From Amaranthus tricolor (lineage: Eukaryota; Streptophyta; Magnoliopsida; Caryophyllales; Amaranthaceae): DNA of 64,000 nt. Location of the stretch: NCBI RefSeq assembly GCF_026212465.1, contig NC_080050.1, forward strand, positions 30,329,070 through 30,393,069, given 5' to 3'. Shown here in pieces: positions 23,131-35,538 of the stretch. A program made the translations under genes and the position numbers. Below the pieces are notes generated by a model. The model made no database searches. It had not been told where the DNA came from and worked only from the letters and a program-made list of their open reading frames with translations. The number at the start of each line of letters is the position of its first letter. The stretch's first letter is position 1.

Positions 23131-23657
23131 GTATTTTAATTTTTTGTACAAGATTTTTCAGATTAGGAGGAGTATTAGAGATAATCTAGAAAAGTCTTCT
23201 ATATATAAACTTGGAGTATGATAAAGAAAGTTCTAGATTAATAGATGAATTAAAAAGTTCATTTGTATAATATGAGTTCTAGAATTTAATGACTAAAATT
23301 GATGTAGAGAATTCTAGAGCTCATGGACTATTCTATTAAATGTATGTAGCAGCTTGTGGAATAATCTAGATAACATAGTTTAGCCCACTTAGCACTAGTA
23401 TAAATAAGAAATGTCAATTAGTGTGTTGTGTGTTGAAGAGAGCCACAATTAAGAGTGAGTTGAAAACACAAAATGAGAGTATTATTTAGTGAGTGTGTAA
23501 GTTGTAGTATAAGTGTAAGTGTCCTAAAATAATTGTGTCGAGTGTGTGTCTTCTAAAATATAAATTGTCCTTTTTGTAAATTGAGTAGTGTGTACAATAA
23601 AAAAATTACGTTTTTAATTACTGTACCAGGAGTGTCATTGGGAATTATTTTCCTACA

Positions 23658-24311
23658 TTATATATGTCTTATTTTCAAAAAAAACATTCATATATTCAAT
23701 ATTAATCCAATAATAGATAAGTTTTAGTTGGTGGAATAATGTATCCGATCCAAAATTCCCATTATATGAAATTAATGTTTGGAGATCGAAGATCAGATTA
23801 TGGGTTTGTTTTGGTGATGGCTGTTAACTGGAATTGTTCATTAAAATTATTAAATGGACTTTTGTCAATAAAAAGTTCTCAAATTAAGTTTAGAAAGAAA
23901 ATATTTTCCAAATTAGGCCTCAAGACAAAAAATATTGTCAAGGACAATGATTTTGGACCCTAATGGGATGCAATCAACTGATAAGTCAACTGTTTAAATT
24001 AGTTGTTTAAACTTAATTTTTATGAAGATGTTTGATAAAAATTACTTACTGATTGTTGATTGTTTATTAGAGAAAAGTTGGTCAAATCCCAAAAGCCAAT
24101 GAAAAATCAACTATAAATAGTTTCTTGATTTTGATTTAAAAAATGTAACTTTTATCAGCTATTGGACCATCTTTAAATTCAAAAAGTCAATAAAAAAGTC
24201 AATTGTCAAAGACTACTATGTATTAGACGACATGAGGGTTTTTTTTATAAGTGTATGACAATCATTTTATAAAGTAAAATGTATGACAATTATTGATTTT
24301 TTGGGTTTTTT
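23658..24311. other. AT-rich DNA right of the Copia remnant
   Basis: No domain is recognised in the short frame at 23739-23963. No repeat is recognised beyond AT-rich sequence. Confidence 0.35.
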
Positions 24312-24515
24312 TATGAGACTTCTCATCATAAAATAGACCTATATATAATTATTCTATTTCTTAAATTGATCATTTTTAAATTGTATATAATAATTTTAAG
24401 ATTATAAGCGATCAGACATCAAAAAGTGATCTTTTAAAAATTATAAATGATCACTTTATAAATGTACAATAAGCTAGTCTAATAGAGATAGTCTCACCAT
24501 GAGATAGTTGAAATT
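24312..24515. mobile_element. MITE-like repeat with internal minisatellite (copy C)
   Basis: The left palindrome atgagacttctcatcataaaa and right palindrome gtctcaccatgagatag enclose degenerate agtgatcactttaaaa units. It belongs with the copies at 5.9 kb and 13.3 kb and shows palindromes at both ends more clearly than they do. Confidence 0.5.
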
Positions 24516-24643
24516 TTAGGTATTTTAACTTACTATTTTTCACGTGGTACTAAGTGGGCCTTTCATGGCGCATTTTTTATTTTTGGCCCAATATCATATT
24601 TAGATTAGGAGGGCTTAAGTTAGGAAAATTTGAAGTGTTTAAG

Positions 24644-24759
<116 letters not shown>

Positions 24760-24761
24760 CT

Positions 24762-25187
24762 TATAAAATAAGTAATGTTTCAAAATAATTCCCAAAGTAA
24801 GTATTTTTTGTCCAGAGCTAAGGTTTGGGTTGTTCGCTGTTACTAATAGTGAACAAAGAGGACTAATAAAAAAAAGCCAAGTACTTTGTTTGTTGTTACT
24901 AACAGCGAACAAATATTTTACTTGGTCAATCAGGGTTAAACCTTTGTATGTTTTTACTAGCAGCATACAAAGGTTTGACCAGGTCTCCTTTGTTCGTTGT
25001 TTACTAAAAATACTTGGTAAAAAAAAATCAAAGTATTTGTTCACTGTTAGTAACAGCGAACAAAGAGCTTGACTTTTTTTACCAACTCTCTTTGTTTGCT
25101 GTTAATAACAGCGAACAATCTAAATCTCAGCTCTAGACAAAAAGTGCTTACTTTGGAAAATAAGTTTAAATGCTGCTTATTTTATGA
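24762..25187. mobile_element. MITE with ~80-bp inverted ends and nested palindromes
   Basis: The left end (ataaaataagtaatgttt, then cccaaagtaagtattttttg and tccagagct) is the inverse of the right end (agctctagacaaaaagtgc, then ttactttgg and aataagtttaaatgctgctt). Inside are about six related hairpins of the form TTTGTTCGCTGTTA-N-TAACAGCGAACAAA near 24831, 24885, 24941, 24990 (half), 25036 and 25091. They are spaced 50-60 bases apart, so the element is a palindrome made of palindromes. No coding capacity. Confidence 0.7.
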
Positions 25188-26383
25188 TTTTTTAATAATT
25201 TTTTTCTAAATTCATTCAAATTTTCCTTAAGTTAGTGAGGCATTTTGTGTGGATTCATTGAAATATTAGGCATAAGTAATCCAATAATATTATTTGCCCT
25301 AATTTGAGATGTGTTGTTTGACCTAATATTTGAATGTTCAAAAAAGGCCCAATAAGGATGCTTGTGAGATATTTAATTTGTACCTTAAAAGATTATCCAA
25401 AATAAATAGGTGTTTGACAATAAGTCAAATTTTAATCGAAATATGTATCACTTTTTCAAAAAAAAAAAATTATTGTTTAACTCTGATTATCCCTCCTCTA
25501 ACCCATCCCCTTTCTCAGTTTACTATATCCCTGGTTCACTTGTGGACATGAGTATTAAAAAGGAGTTCTCACATGTCCTCCCATGTTAAAAATTAAGCAA
25601 GTAAAAATGACCAATATATAATCTGTTACTACTCCATCCATTTTCTATTAGTTTGATAATGAAGTATTATTTGAACTTATGTAAAATTGGACTCTCATCC
25701 AGTGTTCACTTATTTGTGTACATTTAATAGAATTTGTCTTCATAGTATATAATCATATTGTGCGAAATTAAAGAATTTTATCCTAAACCATTTTCAATAA
25801 TTACTAAATATAGTAGAAATATATTAAAGATAATAATTGTGATAATTAATATTTAATATTTACTTGCTTAAGGAAAATATAATAATTAAACCAAGAAAAT
25901 TAAACAATAAATAAATAACCGAATTGATAAGTTGCTATACACATAACCAATGAATTTGATTACCAAAGAGGCCACCAAACGCTAATTCAAAATCTGATTC
26001 TCTTAGCGTTTCGGTCACACGTTAACATCTAAACAAGTGAGATTATTATTCAATATGCAAATTTAACTGAAAATCACACTATTTATTTTTTTTTAATTTC
26101 AATATTTTCTGGCCATGACTTATTAATAATTAATATAGATATATAATTATGACTTATGAGCTATGATAAGCTACGTTTGAGCCGTCCAAGGAGTTTGACC
26201 GCCAAAGAATATGCATTCTTTTGTGAAGATACTTCATATTGCGTAATTACTAATTTTCAACGTGATAATCAATGTGAAAACCTCTTTTTCCTCGATATTA
26301 AAAGGTCAAACCCTTTTTTAATCACTAAATACTACCTTTAATTATTTTATTAATGTGAAACCCAAAAGATTCATAACTATTTT
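25188..26383. other. AT-rich intergenic DNA
   Basis: A Stowaway-like left end (ctactccatccattttctat) begins at about 25628 without a clear partner. Frames at 25330-25551 and 26156-26341 have no recognisable features. Confidence 0.35.
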
Positions 26384-26560
26384 TTTATACATAAATTTTA
26401 AGACGGTTTCATAGTGATATCATTTCTATTGGGTTAATTCATATATATTTAGTGTACTAAAATAATTATTTATAATATTAAATTAATTAATTGAAAAAAT
26501 AAACTAATTATATGAGTTTATTTCATGATGAGACGGTCTCATACAAAATAAGTTGTTTTT
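26384..26560. mobile_element. MITE-like element, gagacGGTCTC palindrome family
   Basis: The left end attttaagacggtttcata is paired with the inverted right end gatgagacggtctcatacaa. About 177 bp, AT-rich, non-coding. Confidence 0.5.
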
Positions 26561-27514
26561 TAACAACTCCTGTAGGAAACTGTTTGATACAAGTTTATAC
26601 AAAGAGCCCAATTTACAATCAAAAGTTATTATTGTTAACAATTAAGTAAATGATTTAATATCCAAAATATCAATTTCAATAGCCAAAATAAAATATTAAA
26701 CATTAAATAACTAGAGTAAGAATTAAAATAATTGATGTTTTAGTTAATTTAATTGAGCCATATAGATCAAGTTAAAATTATATCACAGTAAGACTGTATT
26801 AAATAAAAATTCCTTTCATCTCTCGAAATTGTCATGATTGATTAAAAGGAAACAGGAATGATATAACTTATTATATAAGATTTTGGTCAACCATGTAAAA
26901 AAAATACTTAGTAGAGTGAGCACCCAATAGTACATAGAACCTGTTCAATTTACTTGTTTTAATTATCACAAATTTATGTATGAGTTATTCACCCATTTTT
27001 ATATGGGTTGAATAATTAATTAATACACTTATTAGCATATAAACTTCGTATTTCAAAATCATCTTATTGTATTTCATAAGGATAATTCATTAATTAAATT
27101 TGAAAATTATTTGTAGATTAAGGTTATTTCAAAATAATTCAAATTATGAGCTATTTAGCGACATGTTTATAATTTAAAGTAGCTATTTTTTGTTTATAAT
27201 GAGTCAGTGACAACGATTTTCCCTATGGGCTACATGCTAGGATTAATTATCCCACAAGGTAAATTGGATATGATTTGAGGTTTTTTTTTTTTTTACAATT
27301 TCCAGGAAAAAGGTTCAATATTAAAAAACAGTCTCAAAATTTAAGACTTTTAGAAATTATAACTGTAATTTTTGTGAGTTATATCCACTATAAATTAAAA
27401 TGTGTAAGCATCGTAGACAAGTTGTTGGATTCCAGCGACTTCATTATAATCGAAATGAGTATTCATATGCCAACTTTGCCCCCATGCAAATCAAAAAGAT
27501 ATTAACATTGATTT

Positions 27515-27564
<50 letters not shown>

Positions 27565-28325
27565 TTTAAGATATTAAATTATTTTCATTTTATTCCTATT
27601 GATGATCAAATGGGCCACACGAGTATAAACACTTTGAATTTTCTCATTTGAATAGATTTATTGAAGTTGGTTCAATGAAATTTTGTAGGTTCTTATTATT
27701 TGGTGTTTAAATTAATTGCGCATATTTTTCATATCCTCTTTCTCAAAGAATATAGGTATAATATGTCCGTTATTTTTTCTCAAACCTTAACTCTGTAGGG
27801 ACTCTAGTCTAATGATCACGACCATGACAACGGATTTGTACTATATAATTTTAATTGATTAGTTGATAAAATTGTAGGAGTTAAATCCTAAGTGAAATTA
27901 CAAAAGCAATAAATTTTTGGAAAATTGTTATTGAAGAAATAAAGCTTGACTACAAAGTTTGGTGATCCCAATGACTAAAATTACGTATTAAACTTGTGAT
28001 TAGTCCAATCTAACCGACATTTCAAATTTGCTTGTCCCCCAATTTAGTTTACTATGCATATGTTCATGTGTTTTTCCTTGAACCTTTGCAATTTCCATCT
28101 ATATTTTTGGGAATTACAAATTTTCTTATTTCTTCAATTAGAGAAAACTATTAATAATCACTAATCAAGGATATACCTATCAACATTAACCAATCTTGTT
28201 CAAAAGATGTGGTGGAAAATAGCAAGATAAGATTATATGACTTTTTATATATTATCTGTGTTTCTTTAAATTTGCTGCAGTATATACAAGATTTCACTAC
28301 GAATTAGAAAAATTAGATGGAGCAC
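26561..28325. other. AT-rich intergenic DNA with a 40-bp A tract
   Basis: An A tract at 27520-27559 sits between two copies of aagatattaa (27496-27505 and 27568-27577). This may be another tail-type insertion, though a cctttttt remnant follows the tract. No gene is seen. Confidence 0.4.
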
Positions 28326-28538
28326 CTTACTATTAGGGGCGGATCTTTTTATGGGGGAAGGGGCCCGTCCTCCTTAAAATATTGTCCATAATTTACAATA
28401 AAAAAAGTGGTTCGGTGGTTAAGAGTATATTTTTTAATAAAAAGATGTGGGTCGAACTATGGCCCTCTAATTGTTTTGCTTAGATAATAAATTTGACCCT
28501 CTTTTATATACGACTCAAGATCTACCACTGCTTACTAT
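28326..28538. mobile_element. hAT-like MITE with 8-bp target duplication
   Basis: CTTACTAT at 28326-28333 is repeated exactly at 28531-28538. Between them are 197 bases starting TAGGGGCGGATC and ending GATCTACCACTG, imperfect inverted ends (9 of 12). An 8-bp duplication and CAGGGGCGGATC-like ends are typical of hAT elements. Non-coding and therefore non-autonomous. Confidence 0.7.
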
Positions 28539-29149
28539 TGGATGATAGAATCATATTGGACAAATGCAATGTACTCTTGAAGATATGCTACTATTTTCTG
28601 ATGCAATAGTCATGTTGACTTTCACTAACTAGTGAGATCATATTAAATTAGGGCTAATTTTCTAAATTTAAAGTTAATGTGTTTAGAGTTTTAAGTCTCA
28701 ACAACTACATAATGAAGAAGAGGAAAAAACTTTAAATATAAAATTATTTGTTTACGTCTTTAAGCAGATCGACTGATTATCAATCAAAAATAATAAAATT
28801 AATCATTCGATTTTAAACAATTCACAAGGATAAAAATGAAAATACCTTGATCCAAACATTCATTATAGATAAGGTAAGTTAAGATAAGGAACTATACCAA
28901 CAAGCTCTAAATTAAATTTTCCTCATTAAATTCTTAAAATACTATTAAGTTAATTAATTAGATACTTTTAGGAAAAGATATAATAAACAATAGCAATATG
29001 GAAGAGATTTGAAGCAAAAGCATTACCGTAGGTTCACACATAAAACGGCCTTTGACTGGCCCACTCAAATCTATCTATCACACGCTACACAAACGCACGC
29101 CCAGCCCACTCTGCCGCTGCAGAAGTGCAAATGTCATACCACTTATATA
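28539..29149. other. Intergenic DNA with a GC-richer patch
   Basis: No gene is seen. A patch at about 29040-29130 (cacacgctacacaaacgcac and following) is richer in C and G than its surroundings and is followed by acttatatac, but no coding frame follows. Confidence 0.3.
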
Positions 29150-29411
29150 CTTTGCTCCGTTTCAAATTAGTTGTAATATTGGCAAAATTAGTACTATTTA
29201 TTTATTATTCTTAATTTGTGATTAATTTTAATCTATAGGTTAAAATATAGTCAAGTGAGATCTTATTTGATTCGTATCATTGCAAAGATTATTAATATCA
29301 AATTTTTATAATTTTTTATTACATATAATTAGAGATATTAAGAACTAAATTAGTGCATTCAACTGCGTGAAAAAGCAAACGTTGCAAGTAAATTGAAACG
29401 GAAGAAGTACA
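29150..29411. mobile_element. Stowaway-like MITE
   Basis: The left end ctccgtttcaaattagttgt is the inverse of the right end gcaagtaaattgaaacggaa. The ends are close to the CTCCCTCCGTTTC consensus of Stowaway elements. About 260 bp. Confidence 0.7.
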
Positions 29412-29746
29412 TTTTAAAAGAGAAAGTCTTAGTAAATAACCGTTCTTTGTGAAGTTAACAAATCACCCTTATGTGATAAGATTTAATAGAGTGAGAGTTT
29501 TAAATTTTAATTTACTTTTTTTTAATAATGTTTATTTTATTATAATAATTTTTGCTTTTTAGTGGTGATTTACAAATCACAGTTATTGATTATGAATTAT
29601 TGAGTTTAAAATTGATCCGATTAACAAAAACAAAAAGAAATAAACTCAATCGAAAATAATCTGGATATAAAAATAAAAAATGACTACTAAATTTTCACTT
29701 GCACACAAAATTCCAAATTTTCCTAGACTCAAAATATTATATTTCC

Positions 29747-29965
29747 TCCATTCCATAATACTTGTTACATTTATTATTTTTGGCAATTTCATATTATTTG
29801 CTACATTTTTATTTTTATCCTACTCTATACCTCATTAACTTTTTCCCTCTTCAATTAAGAATTAAAATGAAGGGTATGTTGTATTTTATAAGATGTGTTT
29901 ATCTTTTCTTAATTTCCGTGTCCATACAAATATAGTAACAATATCAGAAACAGAGAAAATATTTA
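29747..29965. mobile_element. Stowaway-like MITE, degenerate
   Basis: The left end tcctccattccataatactt then gttac pairs with the right end gtaacaatatcagaaacaga. About 215 bp and AT-rich. Confidence 0.55.
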
Positions 29966-30871
29966 AAACTTATTCGAACATCTGAAAGTAGACATCTATT
30001 TTACTTGTGAAATTTGCATCACCTTCATAAATTGTCACTTGGCTTTCAATTCAGTGCCAATCTAACTCTCTGACGAAACCTATACCGACTTATTAATTAG
30101 GACTACCATTATTAGTTTGTACCTCTTTTATTTGATTATCATTTTCAAAAGCTCTATAACAAATGGGTATTAGGAAGTATTTTAAACCAATTTAAATGAT
30201 TCAAGTTCTTATCAAGCACTTCAAATAGAAGTATCTTAGCAAGCACACCATTGAATGTAAATATCAATTTTTGAGTGCACATACTCTATTTAGCTATACT
30301 GATTAATTTTTTCCTACATATTTATATTTTTATTTTTGCTCAGTTGTGATCATATATATAAATATCTCTTTATTGGAAAAGTAAACTTAAATCTAATCAT
30401 TCAAATACTAATTACACAATACGAACTAAACTAAATTTAAATTAAATAAGTTAATTTAATAACATTAATAAAAATTAAATTATTTAATATTTGATCTTTA
30501 ATATAAAACGTATAATATTTCAAATAAGATCGATTATTTGATATCAAATAACCCAATATTGATGCAAATAGACTTTACACAAAGGAGCAAGTGCACAACA
30601 AATTTCTCACCACTTATCCTCCTTATACTTTGAACGAGTGAAATCTTCCAAGTCCAACTTACTAAACCCCTACAATGCTTGACCAAAAAGTAAACTGATT
30701 TTATTTGACAACTAATAAACTTTGACTTTTTAATAGATACACACCCCTCCAATCACAAACCACCACGTATCCTAAATTAAAAAATATTATTATAATAACA
30801 TTATCATAAATTTTTGTGTAAAATTATCTTACCGTAAGATGTTTTCTGTACAAGAGTTGAATATTCTAACT
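29966..30871. other. AT-rich DNA left of the retrotransposon array
   Basis: No gene is seen. A minus-strand frame at 30534-30752 has no recognisable domain. Confidence 0.35.
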
Positions 30872-30876
30872 AATAT

Positions 30877-31434
30877 TGTTATGGGGTCAAATAAATAAAC
30901 CCGTAATTTATTTAGTCAAACCCTAACCACCCAACTCGGTCCAATAACTTCTTAAAATAACTACCCATTACTCACCATAATCTACCACTCACCCATCATC
31001 CCCATGATTCCCACATTTATTCACCATTTAACCTCCATTCTACCATTATAAATACATGTCGCGTACATCATTTGCACCGAACTAAGCTTTTATATTGCTA
31101 TCGTTACACCACAATAATATTCACCCTCCTACGTACAATCTATACTGAACCAAATATTCCTTCAATTGATCTGAACTCATCCTACAATCCGTTAATCTTG
31201 TATTCATTCATTATCATATATTCATTACTTTCTGTCTCCCGATCTGACTTGAGCGTCGGAGGGGTTTTCCGGGAAATCACCCCCCGGACAAGGCTAACGT
31301 TGTATTGCAGGATTTGAGGTCTCATCAGCGGAAGGATCATAAACATTTTCAGTATACTGACAGTTATCCCCGACCACACCTTTTATCCAGGTATTTAAAT
31401 GTCGTTTGTACTTCCTCGTTTCATGACTGAAACA
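30877..31434 (+). repeat. LTR 1 of the array (558 bp)
   Basis: It starts tgttatggggtc and ends catgactgaaaca. TATAAATA at 31047-31054 is a likely pol II TATA box, putting transcription start near 31080 and giving a U3 of about 200 bases. Diagnostic base G at 31133. The 81-codon frame inside (31072-31317) recurs in every LTR and has no recognisable domain. Confidence 0.93.
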
Positions 31435-34400
31435 GTTTGGCGCCGTCTGTGGGGATTTCAAACATAAAAGTCATGTCTACCCTGAGAAAAATAGGATCAA
31501 CTTACGAGTTCATATGTAGTAGAATCAAATGTAGCTGTCGGAACGGATAAACGATTAAAAGCTAACAGAAGGAAGCAAAATTAAATATCTACTGGTCATG
31601 AATAATGTATGTAGCCCCAAAGAGTTAACATGTTGGAATTAATTGCTTAAAATAATTCCTTTGATTTTTGCGGGGAAGATTACAATATTTAAGATTACTG
31701 TTGGTTTCATGACGAGTCACCACAACCTTCTTCATCAATGGCATTTTCTTCTGAAACTACCTGAACTTTTAGTCGTGGGGAGAGAAACATAAAGTCGTGG
31801 CTTTTCCCAAATAACTTACAAAAAAATCGCAACCACCATATTAGTTATAATGCCTTAATAATTGGTGTGATGCGCCGTCAGTATGCTCTCAAGTTCAATG
31901 GCCAAAGTTTGTGGGTTAATGTATGTCTTTTATATGATGATTGATGAATCATGATATTTAAGTCTTAAGAATTTTTATAATTTCACAAGCTGCTACTCCT
32001 AGTTATTTCTATTGGTCAAAGGATCACAATTTCCATTGGTTTTTCCGCCAAACCTCATATGTTTATCAATACTTATGCGCTTTCTCCACAGGTATGAAAG
32101 CTTATTTAATTTCTTTTAAATAAAGTTAGTTGGTATAATTCTTGTGTTGCGGTTAGGATGAAGGTTAATAATAAGTTATTTTCATTACGGTAAAATTGGT
32201 TATTATTTTGGACCAAGCTTATTAATTGGAATCACTTATGAGGTATTGGTCCTCCTATGATTTGGGCGGTCATTTATACTTTATGTTATCTGTAACTCGT
32301 ATTAATCATATCAAGTACAAATTAATACCTTGATAACTTATTAGTCGCCCTCAAGTTGAAAATTGAGGGTCAAATCATTAAGTATTTATTTTTGACCATT
32401 CTTCAAGTGGTTTCGGTATAAAAAAATCATCCTTAATATGAATACATTCCTTCACCATCAATGAACATGAATCATCAAGTGTTGAGTTCAGTTTGATGCA
32501 CCTTCTAAAGGGTTATTAGATCCGTAGAACGTTTCCAAACCAACTTCAATCGACTAAAAATTTCATTCCTAATGTTGAAGTTCGGTTTGATGCACATTCT
32601 AAAGGATTAGATGACCCATAGAACGTTTCCAAACTAGCTTAAACTAAGTGGTTTCGGTCTAAAGGACCATCATCTTATCTTTACTGTGCCGTATGTGGAT
32701 ATTTCCTGAATTTTTCTCGGCACCCATTATTTTTGGGGATTCAAAAATTATTTGTTAATGATGAAGATTTGATTTGAAGATCATTTTGATATGAGGAAAA
32801 GAAGGTTCCCACTCGTGTGTGACCGTCTAATTATGTGATATATTATATCCAGCTCTATAATTTCACCATTTTTTATCAACTCCAGCTATGTGACCGTCTA
32901 ATTAATAAGCTATATATCATAAGCGATTCGGATGCGATGAGTCATTCTGTACCATCGAATAGCCGGATTCTCTTGTTTAAGGTTATTATACAAGTTTTGT
33001 CTTTTGCCGTATCATCAATTTGTCCGAAATATTAAAAACTCGGACACCCCCAAGGGCCTCCAATAATTTGGCAAAATTGTCTAAGTATTGAAAGTAGCCG
33101 AGTTATGCTACATCCGAATCATCGAAGAGCCGGTTGAGTAATTGTCATGACGTATTATCATAAAGTTGGACCCAAATTTGGTTTGATGCACCTTCTAAAG
33201 GGTTATTAGATCCATAGAACGTTTCCAAACCAACTTCACTGACCAAAAAATTCAGTCTCATTGTTGAAGTTCGGTTTGATGCACTATCTAAAGGATTAGA
33301 TGACCCGTAGAACGTTTCCGAACTAGCTTCAGCTACGTGATTTCAATCTGAAAAAATTACTCCAAATATTGCCCAATTCAAGGTATTGGTTGGATTCGGG
33401 TACGATCTGACAGTGGTTCAAACTATCTTAATTAGATCCCCGGAAAACTACCTATATTGATTGTAATGGCTGGATCCGGGTAATGATCTGACAGTGGTTC
33501 GAACCATCCACCTGTGAGAAAACAATCTCAGGTAACTTGATACATAAAGCAAAATCATCACCATGGCCTTTTTATGAAATGCTACATAAACGATGTAAAT
33601 CTTTGATTAGTATTGCCAAGTGAAGAATATATTATATTAATCTGATGATGATCATACGGTTATTCTTGCTTTTATTTATCAACATATATCGGGTGTTTTA
33701 TATTTGTTATATTCATGGGTCAACATGAAAAGTGATGAAGTATGATATTGACACATTGGAAGAATATTATATTATTTCTGCATGGGAATTCAATACTTCA
33801 CCATTATTATTCTTAATATATTGGGTCTTACTTATATGTGGTTTTCAATGATGAGTGTATAAAGTCATCTGAGCTTTCACCTAGTTTGAAAGTCATATTA
33901 TTATTGAAGTTCCAACACGTGGGCGTTATTTGTCACATTATGGAATCATCTGAGCTTTCAACTAGTTTGAAGTCATATTATTATTAAAGTCCCAACATGT
34001 GGGCATTATTCGTCATATTATGGAATCATCTAAGCTTTCACCTAGTTTGAAAGCCATATTATTATTGAAGTCCCAAAATGATTGATTTTGGGCAATATTT
34101 TCAAAGTATTTATCTTAATTATCAAAATTTCACCTAGTTTGAAAGTGAAATCCTTGCGAGTGTCACCTAGCTTGGTAACTCGGACTCTTATTAAGCCCCA
34201 AAACGAGTGATTTTGGGCGTTATTTGTCAATGTATTCATAGCGAGTATCACCTAGCTTGATAACTCGATCACTTATTCAGCGGACCTATGTCCGATCAGT
34301 ATATTCATCAATGTTTTCGAAGGATTCACCTAGTATGATTCCTTATCTAAGTCCCGGGTGATTGACGGCTGGGCAATGCAGACCTACGTCCGATCAAAAT

Positions 34401-34980
34401 ATTCTAGCGAGTATCACCTAGCTTGATAACTCGATCACTTATTCAGCGGACCTATGTCCGATCAGTATATTCATCAATGTTTTCGAAGGATTCACCTAGT
34501 ATGATTCCTTATCTAAGTCCCGGGTGATTGACGGCTGGGCAATGCGGACCTACGTCCGATCCAAATATTCCTTAAATGCAGACTTATGTCTGATCCGAAT
34601 ATTCATCAATGCTTTCGAAGGATTCATCTAGTATGATTCCTTATCTAAGTCACAGGTGTTTGACTGCCAGACCATATCATCATATCAAGCTCAAATGTCG
34701 AATCATCATATCAGGCTCAAATGTCGAATCATCATATCAGGCTCTAAAATTCGAATCATCAAAAGTGGCCCAAAGGCCAAATATTTATAATTCATGGGGC
34801 TTCCACCATCATGGGCCCATCGAGGCAAAAATTCGAAGTTTACCTTATTCGGACCTTATTGCATGGTTTCTTCCGAATATTTATTTGATCTGCATCACAG
34901 GTATGATTTTTTCCGCATAAAGACTGATACCCTCGCTACATTAAATTCCCTCATCTATCACTCTTCATGCGTGGGACTAA
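31435..34980 (+). repeat. Interior 1 of the array, non-coding, internally repetitive
   Basis: It opens with the primer-binding-type site and contains no gag, protease, integrase or reverse transcriptase signature on either strand. The 3' third is built of tandem blocks: ~81-base units at about 33866-34107 (three), 166-base units at 34239-34404 and 34405-34570 plus a decayed third, and a pair of gtttgatgcac blocks at 32491/32585 repeated at 33181/33275. Diagnostic bases here are G at 32479, G at 33043 and T at 33433. Confidence 0.85.
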
Positions 34981-35538
34981 TGTTATGGGGTCAAATAAAT
35001 AAACCCGTAATTTATTTAGTCAAACCCTAACCACCCAACTCGGTCCAATAACTTCTTAAAATAACTACCCATTACTCACCATAATCTACCACTCACCCAT
35101 CATCCCCATGATTCCCACATTTATTCACCATTTAACCTCCATTCTACCATTATAAATACATGTCGCGTACATCATTTGCACCGAACTAAGCTTTTATATT
35201 GCTATCGTTACACCACAATAATATTCACCCTCCTACGTACAATCTATACTGAACCAAATATTCCTTCAATTGATCTGAACTCATCCTACAATCCGTTAAT
35301 CTTGTATTCATTCATTATCATATATTCATTACTTTCTGTCTCCCGATCTGACTTGAGCGTCGGAGGGGTTTTCCGGGAAATCACCCCCCGGACAAGGCTA
35401 ACGTTGTATTGCAGGATTTGAGGTCTCATCAGCGGAAGGATCATAAACATTTTCAGTATACTGACAGTTATCCCCGACCACACCTTTTATCCAGGTATTT
35501 AAATGTCGTTTGTACTTCCTCGTTTCATGACTGAAACA
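34981..35538 (+). repeat. LTR 2 of the array (558 bp)
   Basis: It appears the same as LTR 1, including G at 35237 (type A). It serves as the 3' LTR of unit 1 and the 5' LTR of unit 2. Confidence 0.93.

Larger units (their letters stand above)
21559..23657 (+). mobile_element. Truncated Ty1/Copia LTR retrotransposon
   Basis: The 3' LTR runs from about 23174 to 23657 and the 5' LTR survives only as its last ~144 bases (about 21559-21702). The two share tgtgtgtcctctaaaata-type sequence and the same ttttcctaca end. Next to the 5' LTR is TTTGGTATCAAGAG, an initiator-tRNA-Met-type primer site. The interior holds gag and protease remnants only; integrase, reverse transcriptase and RNase H are missing, so about 3 kb of pol has been deleted. 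A purine-rich aggaggag lies just before the 3' LTR. The element cannot move on its own. Confidence 0.8.

Noticed and set aside
31072..31317. 81-codon frame repeated five times, with other small frames repeated four times, as possible genes
   Set aside because: They recur because the retrotransposon unit recurs. They lie in LTR or non-coding interior, have no domains, and are crossed by opposing frames.
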